31,376 nucleotides of DNA from Oscillospiraceae bacterium (GCA_016293265.1 JAEDEN010000018.1:1-31376), one strand, 5' to 3'; positions 21,217-28,484 are shown, counted from the first letter of the stretch. Translations and numbers: made by a program. Notes: generated by a model from the letters alone, not told the origin.

Positions 21217-21799
21217 ACACCTTTACCTCGTAAAGGCCGTGACGGCTGCAGCAAAGGTACAGCTTCCCGCAGCGCATCTGGGGAATGCGGAACTCGCCGC
21301 TCTGCTCCGGATAGAGGCGCACCAGCAGCACCCGCTCCGTTCCCACAAAGGCCGCAAAGCGGAAATAGTGGTCCTTTTCCATGGGATGGGAGAAGGTGAC
21401 ATACCAATCCTCCTCCACCGGCTCCACCTTGACGGCATGGAGCTCGTCCATGGGCTTTGGTTCAAGGGGCTCCAGCCTCCGCCCGCAGCAGTGCAGCTCA
21501 CCGCCTCCGGTGGCGGTAAGCACATTCCCGCATTCCGGGCAAACATAAAATTTTAATCTTCGCATATTACCAACCTCCGGGATGTTAGGCGCCAGATCTC
21601 CCCGCAAAAGGTGGGCCATACTGACGCCGAAAATCTGGGCAAGCTGGGGCAGCAGGCCCACATCGGGACAGCCCAGGTTTCGCTCCCACTTGGAAACTGC
21701 TCGGTCCGTGACATGGAGCAGCTCCGCCAGTTCCCTTTGCGTCATGCCCCGTTCTTTTCGCAGCGCCCGGATCAGCGCGCCTGTTTGTAACTGTTCCAT
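21215..21799 (-). CDS. XRE HTH regulator fused to a desulfoferrodoxin-like domain
   Basis: A 194-residue two-part protein. Residues 5-66 are an XRE helix-turn-helix (LIRALRKERGMTQRELAELL, VTDRAVSKWERNLGCPDVGLL). Residues 80-194 match a class I desulfoferrodoxin: a desulforedoxin knuckle with Cys87, Cys90, Cys104 and Cys105 (CPEC...GGGELHCCG) and a superoxide-reductase domain with the five expected centre-II ligands, His121 (in ELH), His138 and His144 (SHPMEKDHY) and Cys184 and His187 (CSRHG). The lysine that follows the conserved Glu in true superoxide reductases (EKH) is Leu120 here. I infer a redox- or superoxide-responsive regulator rather than a main enzyme. An inverted repeat at 21846-21862 over its -35 may be its operator. 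Confidence 0.88.
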   Translation of the reverse strand: MEQLQTGALIRALRKERGMTQRELAELLHVTDRAVSKWERNLGCPDVGLLPQLAQIFGVSMAHLLRGDLAPNIPEVGNMRRLKFYVCPECGNVLTATGGGELHCCGRRLEPLEPKPMDELHAVKVEPVEEDWYVTFSHPMEKDHYFRFAAFVGTERVLLVRLYPEQSGEFRIPQMRCGKLYLCCSRHGLYEVKV

Positions 21800-21819
21800 T
21801 CTCTCGCCCTCCTGCTTTG

Positions 21820-21848
21820 ATGATAAGGCACAGGGGGTAAAAAAGCAA
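21820..21848 (-). promoter_or_regulatory. Promoter of the HTH-desulfoferrodoxin gene
   Basis: Minus strand TTGCTT (21843-21848), 17-base spacer, TATCAT (21820-21825). Confidence 0.6.
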
Positions 21849-21862
21849 CCAACGGTAGGTTG
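21846..21862. promoter_or_regulatory. Candidate operator upstream of the HTH-desulfoferrodoxin gene
   Basis: CAACC (21846-21850) and GGTTG (21858-21862) separated by seven bases, overlapping the -35 box of the regulator. Autoregulation is inferred from position only. Confidence 0.45.
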
Positions 21863-21893
21863 AGTTTTGGCTTGGCGCCGGGGAAAGTTTTTG

Positions 21894-21922
21894 TTGACAA
21901 AGGGAGTCGATGCGTGTAAGAT
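21894..21922 (+). promoter_or_regulatory. Promoter of the PTS EIIC gene
   Basis: Consensus TTGACA (21894-21899), 17-base spacer, TAAGAT (21917-21922). Confidence 0.82.
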
Positions 21923-21930
21923 GTCCTTCG

Positions 21931-21950
21931 ACAGGTGTCAAGACACCTGT
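21931..21950. promoter_or_regulatory. 20-bp palindrome at the transcription start of the PTS EIIC gene
   Basis: ACAGGTGTC and GACACCTGT flank a two-base centre, directly after the predicted start of transcription. Position and perfection fit a repressor site; as RNA it would be a 5' terminal hairpin. The regulator is not identified. Confidence 0.7.
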
Positions 21951-21984
21951 AAAGCTATGATTACATTAAAAAAGGAGCATACAT

Positions 21985-23085
21985 ATGGACGCTCTCAAGG
22001 CATTCTTGAAACGCAAAAACATCGTCATCTCCGCAAAGCGCTACGGCATCGACGCGCTGGGTGCTATGGCCCAGGGTCTTTTCTGCACACTGCTCATCGG
22101 CACCATCCTCAATACTCTGGGCAGCCAGTTCCACATCGGCTTCCTGACGGCGCAGATCTCCGAAAAGGTGCCCTACACCGTGGGCGGCCTTGCCTCCTTC
22201 ATGAGCGGCCCCGCCATGGCCATTGCCATCGGCTACGCCCTGCAGGCCCCTCCCCTGGTGCTGTTCTCCCTGGCAGCCGTGGGATATGCCTGCAACCTGC
22301 TGGGCGGCGCAGGCGGCCCTCTGGCTGTGCTGTTCGTGGCCATCATCGCCTCTGAGTGCGGCAAGGCCGTAAGCAAGGAGACCAAGGTGGACATCCTGGT
22401 GACACCCATCGTCACCACCCTCATCGGCATCGGCGCAGCTTACCTGATCGCACCTCCCATCGGAGCGGCCGCCAGCGCCTTCGGCCGTCTCATCGTGGAG
22501 ACCACCAAGCTCCAGCCCTTCTTCATGGGCATTCTGGTGTCCGTGCTGGTGGGCATCGCCCTGACACTGCCCATCTCCTCTGCCGCCATCTGCTCCGTGC
22601 TGGGCCTCACCGGCCTTGCCGGCGGCGCCGCCGTTGCCGGCTGCTGCGCCCAGATGGTGGGCTTCGCCGTCATGAGCTTCAAGGAAAACCGCTGGGGCGG
22701 CCTTGTGAGCCAGGGTCTCGGCACCTCCATGCTGCAAATGCCCAACATCGTACGCAATCCCCGGATCTGGATCGCTCCCATCCTCACCTCCGCCATTACC
22801 GGTCCCATCGCCACCTGCCTGTTCAAGCTGGAGATGAACGGCGCGGCCATCAACTCCGGCATGGGCACCTGCGGTCTTTGCGGACAGTTGGGCGTCTGGA
22901 CGGGCTGGCTCTCCCCCAGCGCCGACGCCGTCAAAAACGGCGCCGTGGCCATCACCCCCACCGCCTTCCACTGGCTGGGCCTGATCCTCATCTCCTTCGT
23001 GCTGCCCGCCATTCTCTGCCCCCTCATCAATCAGCTCTGCCGTAAGGCCGGCTGGGTGAAGGATGGCGATCTGACCCTTGCCTGA
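21985..23085 (+). CDS. Stand-alone PTS transporter subunit EIIC
   Basis: A 366-residue membrane protein of the EIIC_2 type (compact PTS sugar-transporter IIC family): MDALKAFLKRKNIVISAKRYGIDALGAMAQGLFCTLLIGTIL at the start, GGLASFMSGPAMAIAIGYAL, GGAGGPLAVLFVAIIA, then VDILVTPIVTTLIGIGAAYLIAPPIG and a hydrophobic C-terminal half with GTSMLQMPNIVRNP and NSGMGTCGLCGQ. About ten membrane segments are apparent. No EIIA, EIIB or sugar-metabolism gene is adjacent, so the substrate is unknown and phosphorylation partners must lie elsewhere, or it works without them. AAAGGAG precedes the ATG at 21985. Single-gene unit with strong promoter, operator and terminator. Confidence 0.88.
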   Translation: MDALKAFLKRKNIVISAKRYGIDALGAMAQGLFCTLLIGTILNTLGSQFHIGFLTAQISEKVPYTVGGLASFMSGPAMAIAIGYALQAPPLVLFSLAAVGYACNLLGGAGGPLAVLFVAIIASECGKAVSKETKVDILVTPIVTTLIGIGAAYLIAPPIGAAASAFGRLIVETTKLQPFFMGILVSVLVGIALTLPISSAAICSVLGLTGLAGGAAVAGCCAQMVGFAVMSFKENRWGGLVSQGLGTSMLQMPNIVRNPRIWIAPILTSAITGPIATCLFKLEMNGAAINSGMGTCGLCGQLGVWTGWLSPSADAVKNGAVAITPTAFHWLGLILISFVLPAILCPLINQLCRKAGWVKDGDLTLA

Positions 23086-23099
23086 GCGGCATACGCCAC

Positions 23100-23134
23100 A
23101 ACGCACCGGAAGCAACCTTCCGGTGCGTTATTTT
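23100..23134 (+). terminator. Terminator of the PTS EIIC gene
   Basis: A 13-bp stem (23100-23112 with 23117-23129), loop CAAC, then ATTTT. On the minus strand it also lies right after the last pilin gene but without a U run. Confidence 0.85.
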
Positions 23135-23744
23135 ATCCTTCATCGGCAATCCAGAGGGGGCCGCAGCGAAGGTCCACAATCAGGCTTTCCGCACCTGCCC
23201 GCTCCCTCCGCTCCCCGTCCCGGTACAGCGTAACGGTGACCAGGATAGCCTCTGCCGTCTCTCCCTCTGCCGCTTCTTCCACCGGGGAAAATTCCATTCC
23301 AAGATACATTCCCATGTAAAAGCCCTTCCCAAAGGGCTCCCGGCAGCTCCAATCCGATGTCTCCCCGTCCTGCCTGAGAAATACAAGACGGCCAGGCTGC
23401 CCTCCGTCCGGCAGGGCGTCTTCCCAGCCCTCTGCACTGATGCGCACAAGACGGCCTTCCACATCCAGATATTCCAGAACGGTACCCGCCGTGACCGTCC
23501 CGGGCTGCCCCTCTCCTCCACAGAGCTTCACATAGCCGCAGGCGGTCTCTATCTCAGACCGGAGCACATCCAGGGTGGTATCCAGGATAACCTGGGCTTC
23601 TGCAAGCCGTTCCATATGGCGCACCACTGCGGCAGCGGGGCGGAGCGCACCGCTGACCATGGTTAAAGTCAGGCACATGAGGGCCAGGGACACCACCAGC
23701 TCTACCAGCGTCACCCCTTGGCGGCCGGCAAGTATCTTCTTCAC
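23133..23744 (-). CDS. Prepilin-like protein, fifth gene of the pilin operon
   Basis: A 203-residue protein with a class III (type IV prepilin) signal: short leader MKKILAGRQG, then VTLVELVVSLALMCLTLTM with Glu at +5, and a hydrophobic helix. The remainder is a soluble, mainly beta domain with paired cysteines, like PulJ/GspJ-class minor pseudopilins. It overlaps the preceding gene by four bases (ATGA). Specific role unknown. The processing peptidase and the assembly ATPase are not in the window. Confidence 0.85.
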   Translation of the reverse strand: MKKILAGRQGVTLVELVVSLALMCLTLTMVSGALRPAAAVVRHMERLAEAQVILDTTLDVLRSEIETACGYVKLCGGEGQPGTVTAGTVLEYLDVEGRLVRISAEGWEDALPDGGQPGRLVFLRQDGETSDWSCREPFGKGFYMGMYLGMEFSPVEEAAEGETAEAILVTVTLYRDGERRERAGAESLIVDLRCGPLWIADEG

Positions 23745-24124
23745 GGGCCGCCCCCCTCTCCCGTACCGGGCAGGAAAACGGAAAAGGTGACGGCTTCCTT
23801 CCCCTCCCGGTACACTTCCCTGCTGCCAAGCCCCACTGTTACGGTAAACGCTGCTTCCTCACCGGAACGCGTTCCATCAGGGGCCAGGGGATAAAAGACG
23901 TATTCCGCCGCACCGGAAACCTCCACAGTCTCTTCTTCCCGCAGGCTCCGCTGCAGCTCCAGCACCTCCCCGCGAATGCGCAGGGACCGGTCCCCGGCGC
24001 CGTGGGCAAAGCGCACCGCCCCATGAAGCGCCGCCAAGGCGATCAGAAAGATCATCCCGGCACACATTACCTCCACCAGCGTCTCGCCCTCCCGCCGGCG
24101 CAGGATGGAAAACAGCCTCTTCAT
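23741..24124 (-). CDS. Prepilin-like protein, fourth gene of the pilin operon
   Basis: A 127-residue protein with leader MKRLFSILRRREG, then ETLVEVMCAGMIFLIALAAL. The Glu at +5 is present, but the first mature residue would be Glu instead of the usual Phe/Met. The soluble part is short (about 90 residues), like GspI/PulI-type minor pseudopilins. It overlaps both neighbours by four bases, indicating co-translation. Confidence 0.82.
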   Translation of the reverse strand: MKRLFSILRRREGETLVEVMCAGMIFLIALAALHGAVRFAHGAGDRSLRIRGEVLELQRSLREEETVEVSGAAEYVFYPLAPDGTRSGEEAAFTVTVGLGSREVYREGKEAVTFSVFLPGTGEGGGP

Positions 24125-24822
24125 GGCCCACCTCCTTCCCGGCCCCGCCGCAGGATGGTGGTTTCAAGGATGTCATCCGGGTCGCAGCGGTATGTGATGG
24201 TCAGTCCATCCTCCGGGGGAACCACCGGCTCCATCAGGGTAGGATCTGCATACCAGTCCACGCCATCCCAATAGATCTCCTCTCCGTCCTCCCGGAAAAA
24301 GCGGGGCTCCAGCGTGTCCCAGCGGCAATAAACATCCTTACAGGCAAAGCTCTCTCTTTCCAACGCGGCAGCTACCTCTAAGGTAAAGGAGCAGCGGAGG
24401 AAGCGGTTCTCCTCCCGGATCCGGGCTACCTCCCCAAGGCTCTCCTCATAGGGAAAGGCCCCTTCCTCCGGCACATCCTCCTCCCAGGCGGAAGGGTGCA
24501 CCGTGACGGTGATCTCACTCTCCTCCCCTTCCGCGCGGCAGCGGACCGTTTCCCCGCTCTCCAGCGCATCGTTGACGAAGGCGCAAAAATCATCCTCTTC
24601 CTGAAGCCGCTTTTCAAGCACCCCGGCAAAAGACTGGGCCAATTGGCAGCAGCGCTCCCGCTCCACTCTGCGTCCCGCCCGGTCCAGAAGAAGGGCGGCG
24701 GAGCGGATCACGCTCAGGGCCAGGCCCAAAATCAAAGCGGCAGCGCACATGGCAACGACCAGCGACACGCCCTGACGCCGCTTTTCATATAAAAGCCGCG
24801 CGTTTTCCCTGATCCTTTCCAT
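24121..24822 (-). CDS. GspK/PilX-like minor pseudopilin, third gene of the pilin operon
   Basis: A 233-residue protein with leader MERIRENARLLYEKRRQG and then VSLVVAMCAAALILGLALSV. The Glu normally at +5 is absent (Val), as in GspK-type minor pseudopilins that cap the pilus tip. The soluble region has cysteines (CCQLAQ, FCAFVND, CKDVYCRWD) that could form disulfides. The ATG at 24822 is chosen for its GGGAGG; upstream in-frame extension into the preceding gene (up to 25137) is not likely. Similarity to GspK is by features, not by strong sequence match. Confidence 0.75.
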   Translation of the reverse strand: MERIRENARLLYEKRRQGVSLVVAMCAAALILGLALSVIRSAALLLDRAGRRVERERCCQLAQSFAGVLEKRLQEEDDFCAFVNDALESGETVRCRAEGEESEITVTVHPSAWEEDVPEEGAFPYEESLGEVARIREENRFLRCSFTLEVAAALERESFACKDVYCRWDTLEPRFFREDGEEIYWDGVDWYADPTLMEPVVPPEDGLTITYRCDPDDILETTILRRGREGGGP

Positions 24823-24856
24823 TCGCTGCCGCCTCCCTGCGGTAAAGCCGGTCCGT

Positions 24857-25381
24857 TCATCCGCCGGCAAGATCGGAATAATAGCCAAGGCCGCCCTCCT
24901 TCCGGGCATCATAGTCCCGCCGGTCCATGCTGGTCTGCCCATCTTCCGCAGGGCCGTAGACCAAACGGCCACAGGCGGTGCCGTAAAATACGGAGCAAAC
25001 CCGCCGGTTTGCCATGTCAAACTCGATGCACACGGAGGCATCCACCTGCTCCCGTCCCAAAAGCTCCAGCACCAGCTCCCCCGCCTCGTCCGGCTCTTCG
25101 TCCTTTTGCAGCACGATGGCGCAGCACTCTCCGTCAACGCTCTGGCCCCACAGGCGGAGGCGATAGAAAAACTCCTCCCCCTTCCCGCCGGTCTCCAGAT
25201 CGCTCAGGCGGACCTGGGCCTGGAGATAGAAGCTCCGGGCCTGTTCATTGTTCCTGCGAAACCGGGACAGCGCCGCATACCGCCCCAGCCCCGGCGCCGC
25301 CACCGCTGTCAGAAGGGCTAAAATCGACAAGGCGGCCATCAGCTCCACCATCGTGAAACCCTTTTTGGCCGCCTTGTTCAT
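24857..25381 (-). CDS. Prepilin-like protein, second gene of the pilin operon
   Basis: A 174-residue protein with leader MNKAAKKG and FTMVELMAALSILALLTAVAAPGLGRYA, a canonical prepilin helix. The soluble domain is acidic and has several cysteines (GECCAIVL, VCIEFD, RVCSVFYGTACGRL). It lies 41 bases after the first pilin gene and 34 before the next. Probably a minor pilin. Confidence 0.87.
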   Translation of the reverse strand: MNKAAKKGFTMVELMAALSILALLTAVAAPGLGRYAALSRFRRNNEQARSFYLQAQVRLSDLETGGKGEEFFYRLRLWGQSVDGECCAIVLQKDEEPDEAGELVLELLGREQVDASVCIEFDMANRRVCSVFYGTACGRLVYGPAEDGQTSMDRRDYDARKEGGLGYYSDLAGG

Positions 25382-25422
25382 TTCACATACGCTCCCTTCC
25401 AGCAGTGGGAGTTTTCGGGGAA

Positions 25423-25890
25423 TCAGCCCTCGGAGGAGAAAGAGACATATCCCGCCGTTTCTCCGGGGTCAGAGGGCGCCGTTTCCGCCGTGAGGCTGGA
25501 GACGATGCCGCCGTCCTCGCTATAATAACCCGTGACACCGCCCAGGCTCACGCTTGCGTAAACTACCTTACCGGTGGCCGTTTCCACCGTCACCGCTTCG
25601 ATGCTGCCCTTGGTCTCCGCCAGGGCGGCCACATCCTCCAATGTGACAGAGGCATAATCCGGCGTCTCACCCTCCGCCAGGGCATAGGTCTCATCTGCCA
25701 GCGTCTGTGCCGCAATAACAGCCTGATGCACCTCTGCCACCACGCGTTTGTCCTTGGCTTTGTCGATATAACCCATGAGAGATGGGGCCAGCATGGCCGC
25801 CAAAATCGCCAGGATGATGAGAACGACCACCAACTCCACCAGAGTAAAGCCCTTCCGCTGGGAGATCGTTTCACGCAGTTTCTTTACCAA
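25423..25890 (-). CDS. Type IV prepilin, probable major pilin, first gene of the operon
   Basis: A 155-residue protein. Leader MVKKLRETISQRKG then FTLVELVVVLIILAILAAMLAPSLMGYIDKAK, the textbook pilin helix with Glu at +5. The soluble part is small, Ala/Thr/Val-rich and lacks cysteine, fitting an abundant structural pilin or GspG-type pseudopilin. The start is TTG at 25890, preceded by AAGGAGG at seven bases; the longer frame to 26028 runs through the promoter. The operon has pilins only, with no ATPase or platform gene here. Confidence 0.9.
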   Translation of the reverse strand: MVKKLRETISQRKGFTLVELVVVLIILAILAAMLAPSLMGYIDKAKDKRVVAEVHQAVIAAQTLADETYALAEGETPDYASVTLEDVAALAETKGSIEAVTVETATGKVVYASVSLGGVTGYYSEDGGIVSSLTAETAPSDPGETAGYVSFSSEG

Positions 25891-25965
25891 AGCGTCCGCC
25901 TCCTTTGATTTTTCTCGCGCCCTCCGGCCGCCCGGAGCAGCCAAAGGCTCTGTTTGGATGGGTTT

Positions 25966-25994
25966 ATTATAGCATTTCTTTCCAAAAATCGCAA
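25966..25994 (-). promoter_or_regulatory. Promoter of the five-gene pilin operon
   Basis: Minus strand TTGCGA (25989-25994), 17-base spacer, TATAAT (25966-25971) with ATGC before it. Confidence 0.85.
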
Positions 25995-26065
25995 GAAAAA
26001 TTTTACTTAATTTGTCGAACTTTGTCAAAAGCAGGTTTTGTTCCGAAGAAAGGCATCAAAAAAAC

Positions 26066-27394
26066 TTACCACACACTTTGCAGCGCACGGGAGGCGGCGT
26101 CTTCCGCAGGGCGGCAGCGCCCCTCCGGGAGGGCCTGCTGGCGGAATACCGACAGGGCCAGCCCCATCATCCCCATCGTCAAAACAGTATGGAGGTTGCC
26201 GCCCATCAGAGGGAAGGAAACGGAGTAAATGATCCATCCCAGATTCAGCGCCGCAGCCCCCGCCGCCTGCAGGCACAAGGGCACGATCACAGAAAGGGCC
26301 AGAAGGCGGCCAAAGGGATTCTCCTGCCGCAACCCCTGCACCAGCAAGGCCAGCATCAGCCCCAGGACCGCTCCCACCAGGATCAAAAAAGGCAGCCAGC
26401 CCAGCTTGAAGGCAACGGTGGTCATGATGCAGTCATTCTCCCACTCTGGGACAATGGATTCATAGGGAAGGCCGCCGTAAAGGCCGCCGGTGCTTCCCTC
26501 TCCCAGCCATACCGCGCCGGAGAGCATATTCCGCACCGCCATGGACATATAGCCCCTGCCCAAGGGATCGCCTTCCGGGTGGAGCAGCATGGTAAGCCGT
26601 TTGGATTCCAGCAGGGCCAAAAGCGCCGGCACACTGACCAGCACCGCCATGAGGATGGCGGCAAATGCCGTCGCCTCCCGGCCCACGCCAAACCAGTCCA
26701 TCCCGGCGGCACACATAAGCAGCAGGAAGCCGGTGACAAGCAGCAGCAAAAACCCCGTGACATAGGGTGCCATTCCGGCGATCACCGCCAGGGGAATCCC
26801 TCCGAGAATGGCGCAGCACAGGCCCTTCCAGCCCTTATCCCGCCACAGGCGGAGCCACACCGCATAGACCGGCGGATAGGCCAGCACCACATAGCGGGTA
26901 TAGTAAGACGCTCCGTTGATACGGGGAGAAAGCGCAAGGGCTGCCAGTCCCAGCAAAACAGCGCCCAGGTACACCTTCTTCCCATAACGGATCAGATGTG
27001 TATAGTCCAGAAGGTACGCACCCACCATGGCGCATAGGCCAAGGGCCAGGGCAGCCGCCGATCTTACCGGATCCTTGGCCGCATGCTCCCAGCCGGCAGT
27101 CAGGGCGCCCCGCAGGAAAACCCCCGCCAGGGCAAGGAGCCCGGCGGCGCATATCAGCGCCCACTGGGGCCTGGGGCGGTGAACCCGGTCCAGGGCCTCC
27201 CCCACCATCCCGGCGTCCCCCATTTCCCGTACAGCCGCCTCCTCCGCCGCCTCCACGGCCATACCGGAATCCTGGAAGGCCTCCTTTTGTTCCAGCAAAT
27301 GGATCCGCAGTTCCCGCAGGGCAAAGGGCCGCGCCCGCTTCCAGCGGATCTTTTCCGCCACGGAACACAGATATACTTCAAACCGCTCAGACAA
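26066..27394 (-). CDS. HAAS-domain membrane protein with RodA/FtsW-like core
   Basis: A 443-residue protein. Residues about 1-75 are soluble and helical (SVAEKIRWKRARPFALRELRIHLLEQKEAFQDSG... EMGDAGMVGEALDRVHRPR), matching the HAAS-type domain often paired with PadR regulators. Then follow about ten membrane segments resembling SEDS (FtsW/RodA/SpoVE) glycosyltransferases: GEGSTGGLYGGLPYESIVPEWENDCIMTTVAFKLGW, where Asp in ENDCI aligns with the SEDS catalytic Asp. The late SFPLMGGNLHTVLTMGMMGLALSV replaces the usual PLPFISYGG loop. The start is TTG at 27394, overlapping the PadR stop by eight bases, with GGAAGGGGG upstream. Confidence 0.8.
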   Translation of the reverse strand: MSERFEVYLCSVAEKIRWKRARPFALRELRIHLLEQKEAFQDSGMAVEAAEEAAVREMGDAGMVGEALDRVHRPRPQWALICAAGLLALAGVFLRGALTAGWEHAAKDPVRSAAALALGLCAMVGAYLLDYTHLIRYGKKVYLGAVLLGLAALALSPRINGASYYTRYVVLAYPPVYAVWLRLWRDKGWKGLCCAILGGIPLAVIAGMAPYVTGFLLLLVTGFLLLMCAAGMDWFGVGREATAFAAILMAVLVSVPALLALLESKRLTMLLHPEGDPLGRGYMSMAVRNMLSGAVWLGEGSTGGLYGGLPYESIVPEWENDCIMTTVAFKLGWLPFLILVGAVLGLMLALLVQGLRQENPFGRLLALSVIVPLCLQAAGAAALNLGWIIYSVSFPLMGGNLHTVLTMGMMGLALSVFRQQALPEGRCRPAEDAASRALQSVW

Positions 27395-27728
27395 GTCCGG
27401 CGCCCCCTTCCAGAACGCGGAGCATGGCTCCGGCATAGGCACGCCATTCCGTCTCCTTTTCGGCCAGCCGGGCCCGGCCCGCCTCTGTCAGGTGATAATA
27501 GCGCCTGGGCCGGGCGGTATCGGAGGATTCCTCCCAGGCGGTGATATCTCCCCTTTGCTCCAGGGCGTGCAGCAGCGGATACAGCGTCCCCGCCTTCAGG
27601 GAAAAGGTCTCGTCGGAGCGGCGGCGCAGCTCTTCGATCATCTGGTAGCCGTACTTGTCGCCGTCCTCCAGCAGTTTCAGAACAAGCAGGGACGTGCTGC
27701 CGGAAAGCAAGGTCTTGTCAATAGGCAT
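27387..27728 (-). CDS. PadR family transcriptional regulator
   Basis: A 113-residue winged-helix PadR protein: LLSGSTSLLVLKLLEDGDKYGYQMIEELRRRSDETFSLKAGTLYPLLHALEQRGDITAWEE, then RPRRYYHLTEAGRARLAEKE and a C-terminal dimerisation helix. The ATG at 27728 is favoured over one at 27734 because AGGAGG is seven bases before it. Its end overlaps the start of the HAAS-SEDS gene, the common PadR-effector arrangement in Firmicutes, where PadR is released by antimicrobial or phenolic stress. An AT-rich repeat region upstream (27741-27781) is a likely operator. Confidence 0.94.
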   Translation of the reverse strand: MPIDKTLLSGSTSLLVLKLLEDGDKYGYQMIEELRRRSDETFSLKAGTLYPLLHALEQRGDITAWEESSDTARPRRYYHLTEAGRARLAEKETEWRAYAGAMLRVLEGGAGLV

Positions 27729-27740
27729 TTCCATTCCTCC

Positions 27741-27781
27741 TATATATCGGGTATCTATATATTATATCGACTATCTATCTA
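27741..27781. promoter_or_regulatory. Candidate PadR operator
   Basis: AT-rich TATC/GATA-repeated DNA between the PadR start and its -35. CGATATA occurs twice on the minus strand (about 27744-27750 and 27763-27769), with further GATA-type repeats out to 27780, overlapping the -10. Position suggests autorepression. Confidence 0.5.
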
Positions 27782-27787
27782 TGTCAA
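27759..27787 (-). promoter_or_regulatory. Promoter of padR and the HAAS-SEDS gene
   Basis: Minus strand TTGACA (27782-27787), 17-base spacer, TAATAT (27759-27764); an alternative TATAAT lies at 15-base spacing. Confidence 0.7.
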
Positions 27788-27790
27788 GTC

Positions 27791-27821
27791 AAAAAACCGG
27801 GCGGATCAATTCCGCCCGGTT
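27791..27821 (-). terminator. Terminator of the phosphopantetheinyl transferase gene
   Basis: An 11-bp stem (27795-27805 with 27811-27821), five-base loop, and U run on the minus strand (A run 27791-27796). It ends just before the padR -35. Confidence 0.88.
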
Positions 27822-27832
27822 TCGCGTATGAA

Positions 27833-28426
27833 TCACAGCAAATCCTTCAAAGTGCGGCGGTGGAGCAGCACCGGCTCCTCCCCCTCCCAGCAGATCCCGG
27901 CAAAATAGCCGGGAGCCAGGTCCAACGCCCGGTACCGCTCCCCTTTCCCAAGGAGCGGCTCCTCCCCCAGGGTCCCGGCCAGCCCCACTCCGCTTCGTTT
28001 GACCAGGGCCTCCCGCCGCACCCAGGCCCGCAGGAATTCCGCCTCCGACAGTCCCGGCCCCAGGCGGGCCATAACATGGGGTCCCACGGAGTGTTCACGC
28101 TGGATATCCACCCCCACGGCAGCATCGGAAAGGCCCGCCAGGACGGCCCCGTCGCTGTGGCTGATGCTGAAATGGATATGGGGCTCTCCGGGGAAAAAGG
28201 GCTTTCCCCCCTCCGCCAGGGCAATCTCCGGCAGCGCCTTGCAGCCGTGGCGCTCCTTCAGGGCAAGGGCCAGAAGCCCGTAGGCCAGCAGGACCTGGCA
28301 GCGCTGTCCGGCGTCCCTGGTTCGCTCCAGCCGCTCCCGGCGCCGGGGAGGCAGAATGGCACTCAGGGCACGGATCTCCTCCGCTCCCATCTCTTCCTCC
28401 CAGAACAGGCACCAAAGTTCCGTCAT
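27833..28426 (-). CDS. 4'-phosphopantetheinyl transferase (Sfp-type)
   Basis: Transfers phosphopantetheine from CoA to a serine of acyl or peptidyl carrier proteins. It has 197 residues, shorter than Sfp (about 224). Motifs: FSISHSDGAVLAGLSDAAVGVDIQ and LRAWVRREALVKRSGVGL, matching the WTxKEAxxK motif with its Glu139. The metal-site pair is Asp107 with Gln109 where Sfp has Asp and Glu. Several in-frame starts upstream are ignored because GGAGGGG lies before the ATG at 28426 and the promoter at 28455-28484. No carrier protein or NRPS/PKS gene is adjacent, so it may serve a distant cluster or the fatty-acid ACP. Confidence 0.92.
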   Translation of the reverse strand: MTELWCLFWEEEMGAEEIRALSAILPPRRRERLERTRDAGQRCQVLLAYGLLALALKERHGCKALPEIALAEGGKPFFPGEPHIHFSISHSDGAVLAGLSDAAVGVDIQREHSVGPHVMARLGPGLSEAEFLRAWVRREALVKRSGVGLAGTLGEEPLLGKGERYRALDLAPGYFAGICWEGEEPVLLHRRTLKDLL

Positions 28427-28454
28427 TTTCTCCCCTCCTTCCCGGTTTTTTCTT

Positions 28455-28484
28455 ATTTTACGCGGAAGGCCCTGCACATGTAAA
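28455..28484 (-). promoter_or_regulatory. Promoter of the phosphopantetheinyl transferase gene
   Basis: Minus strand TTTACA (28479-28484), 18-base spacer, TAAAAT (28455-28460). Confidence 0.65.

Noticed and set aside
24823..25137. Upstream extension of the GspK-like pilin gene
   Set aside because: The extension runs through the previous pilin gene and would bury the prepilin leader about 120 residues inside the protein.
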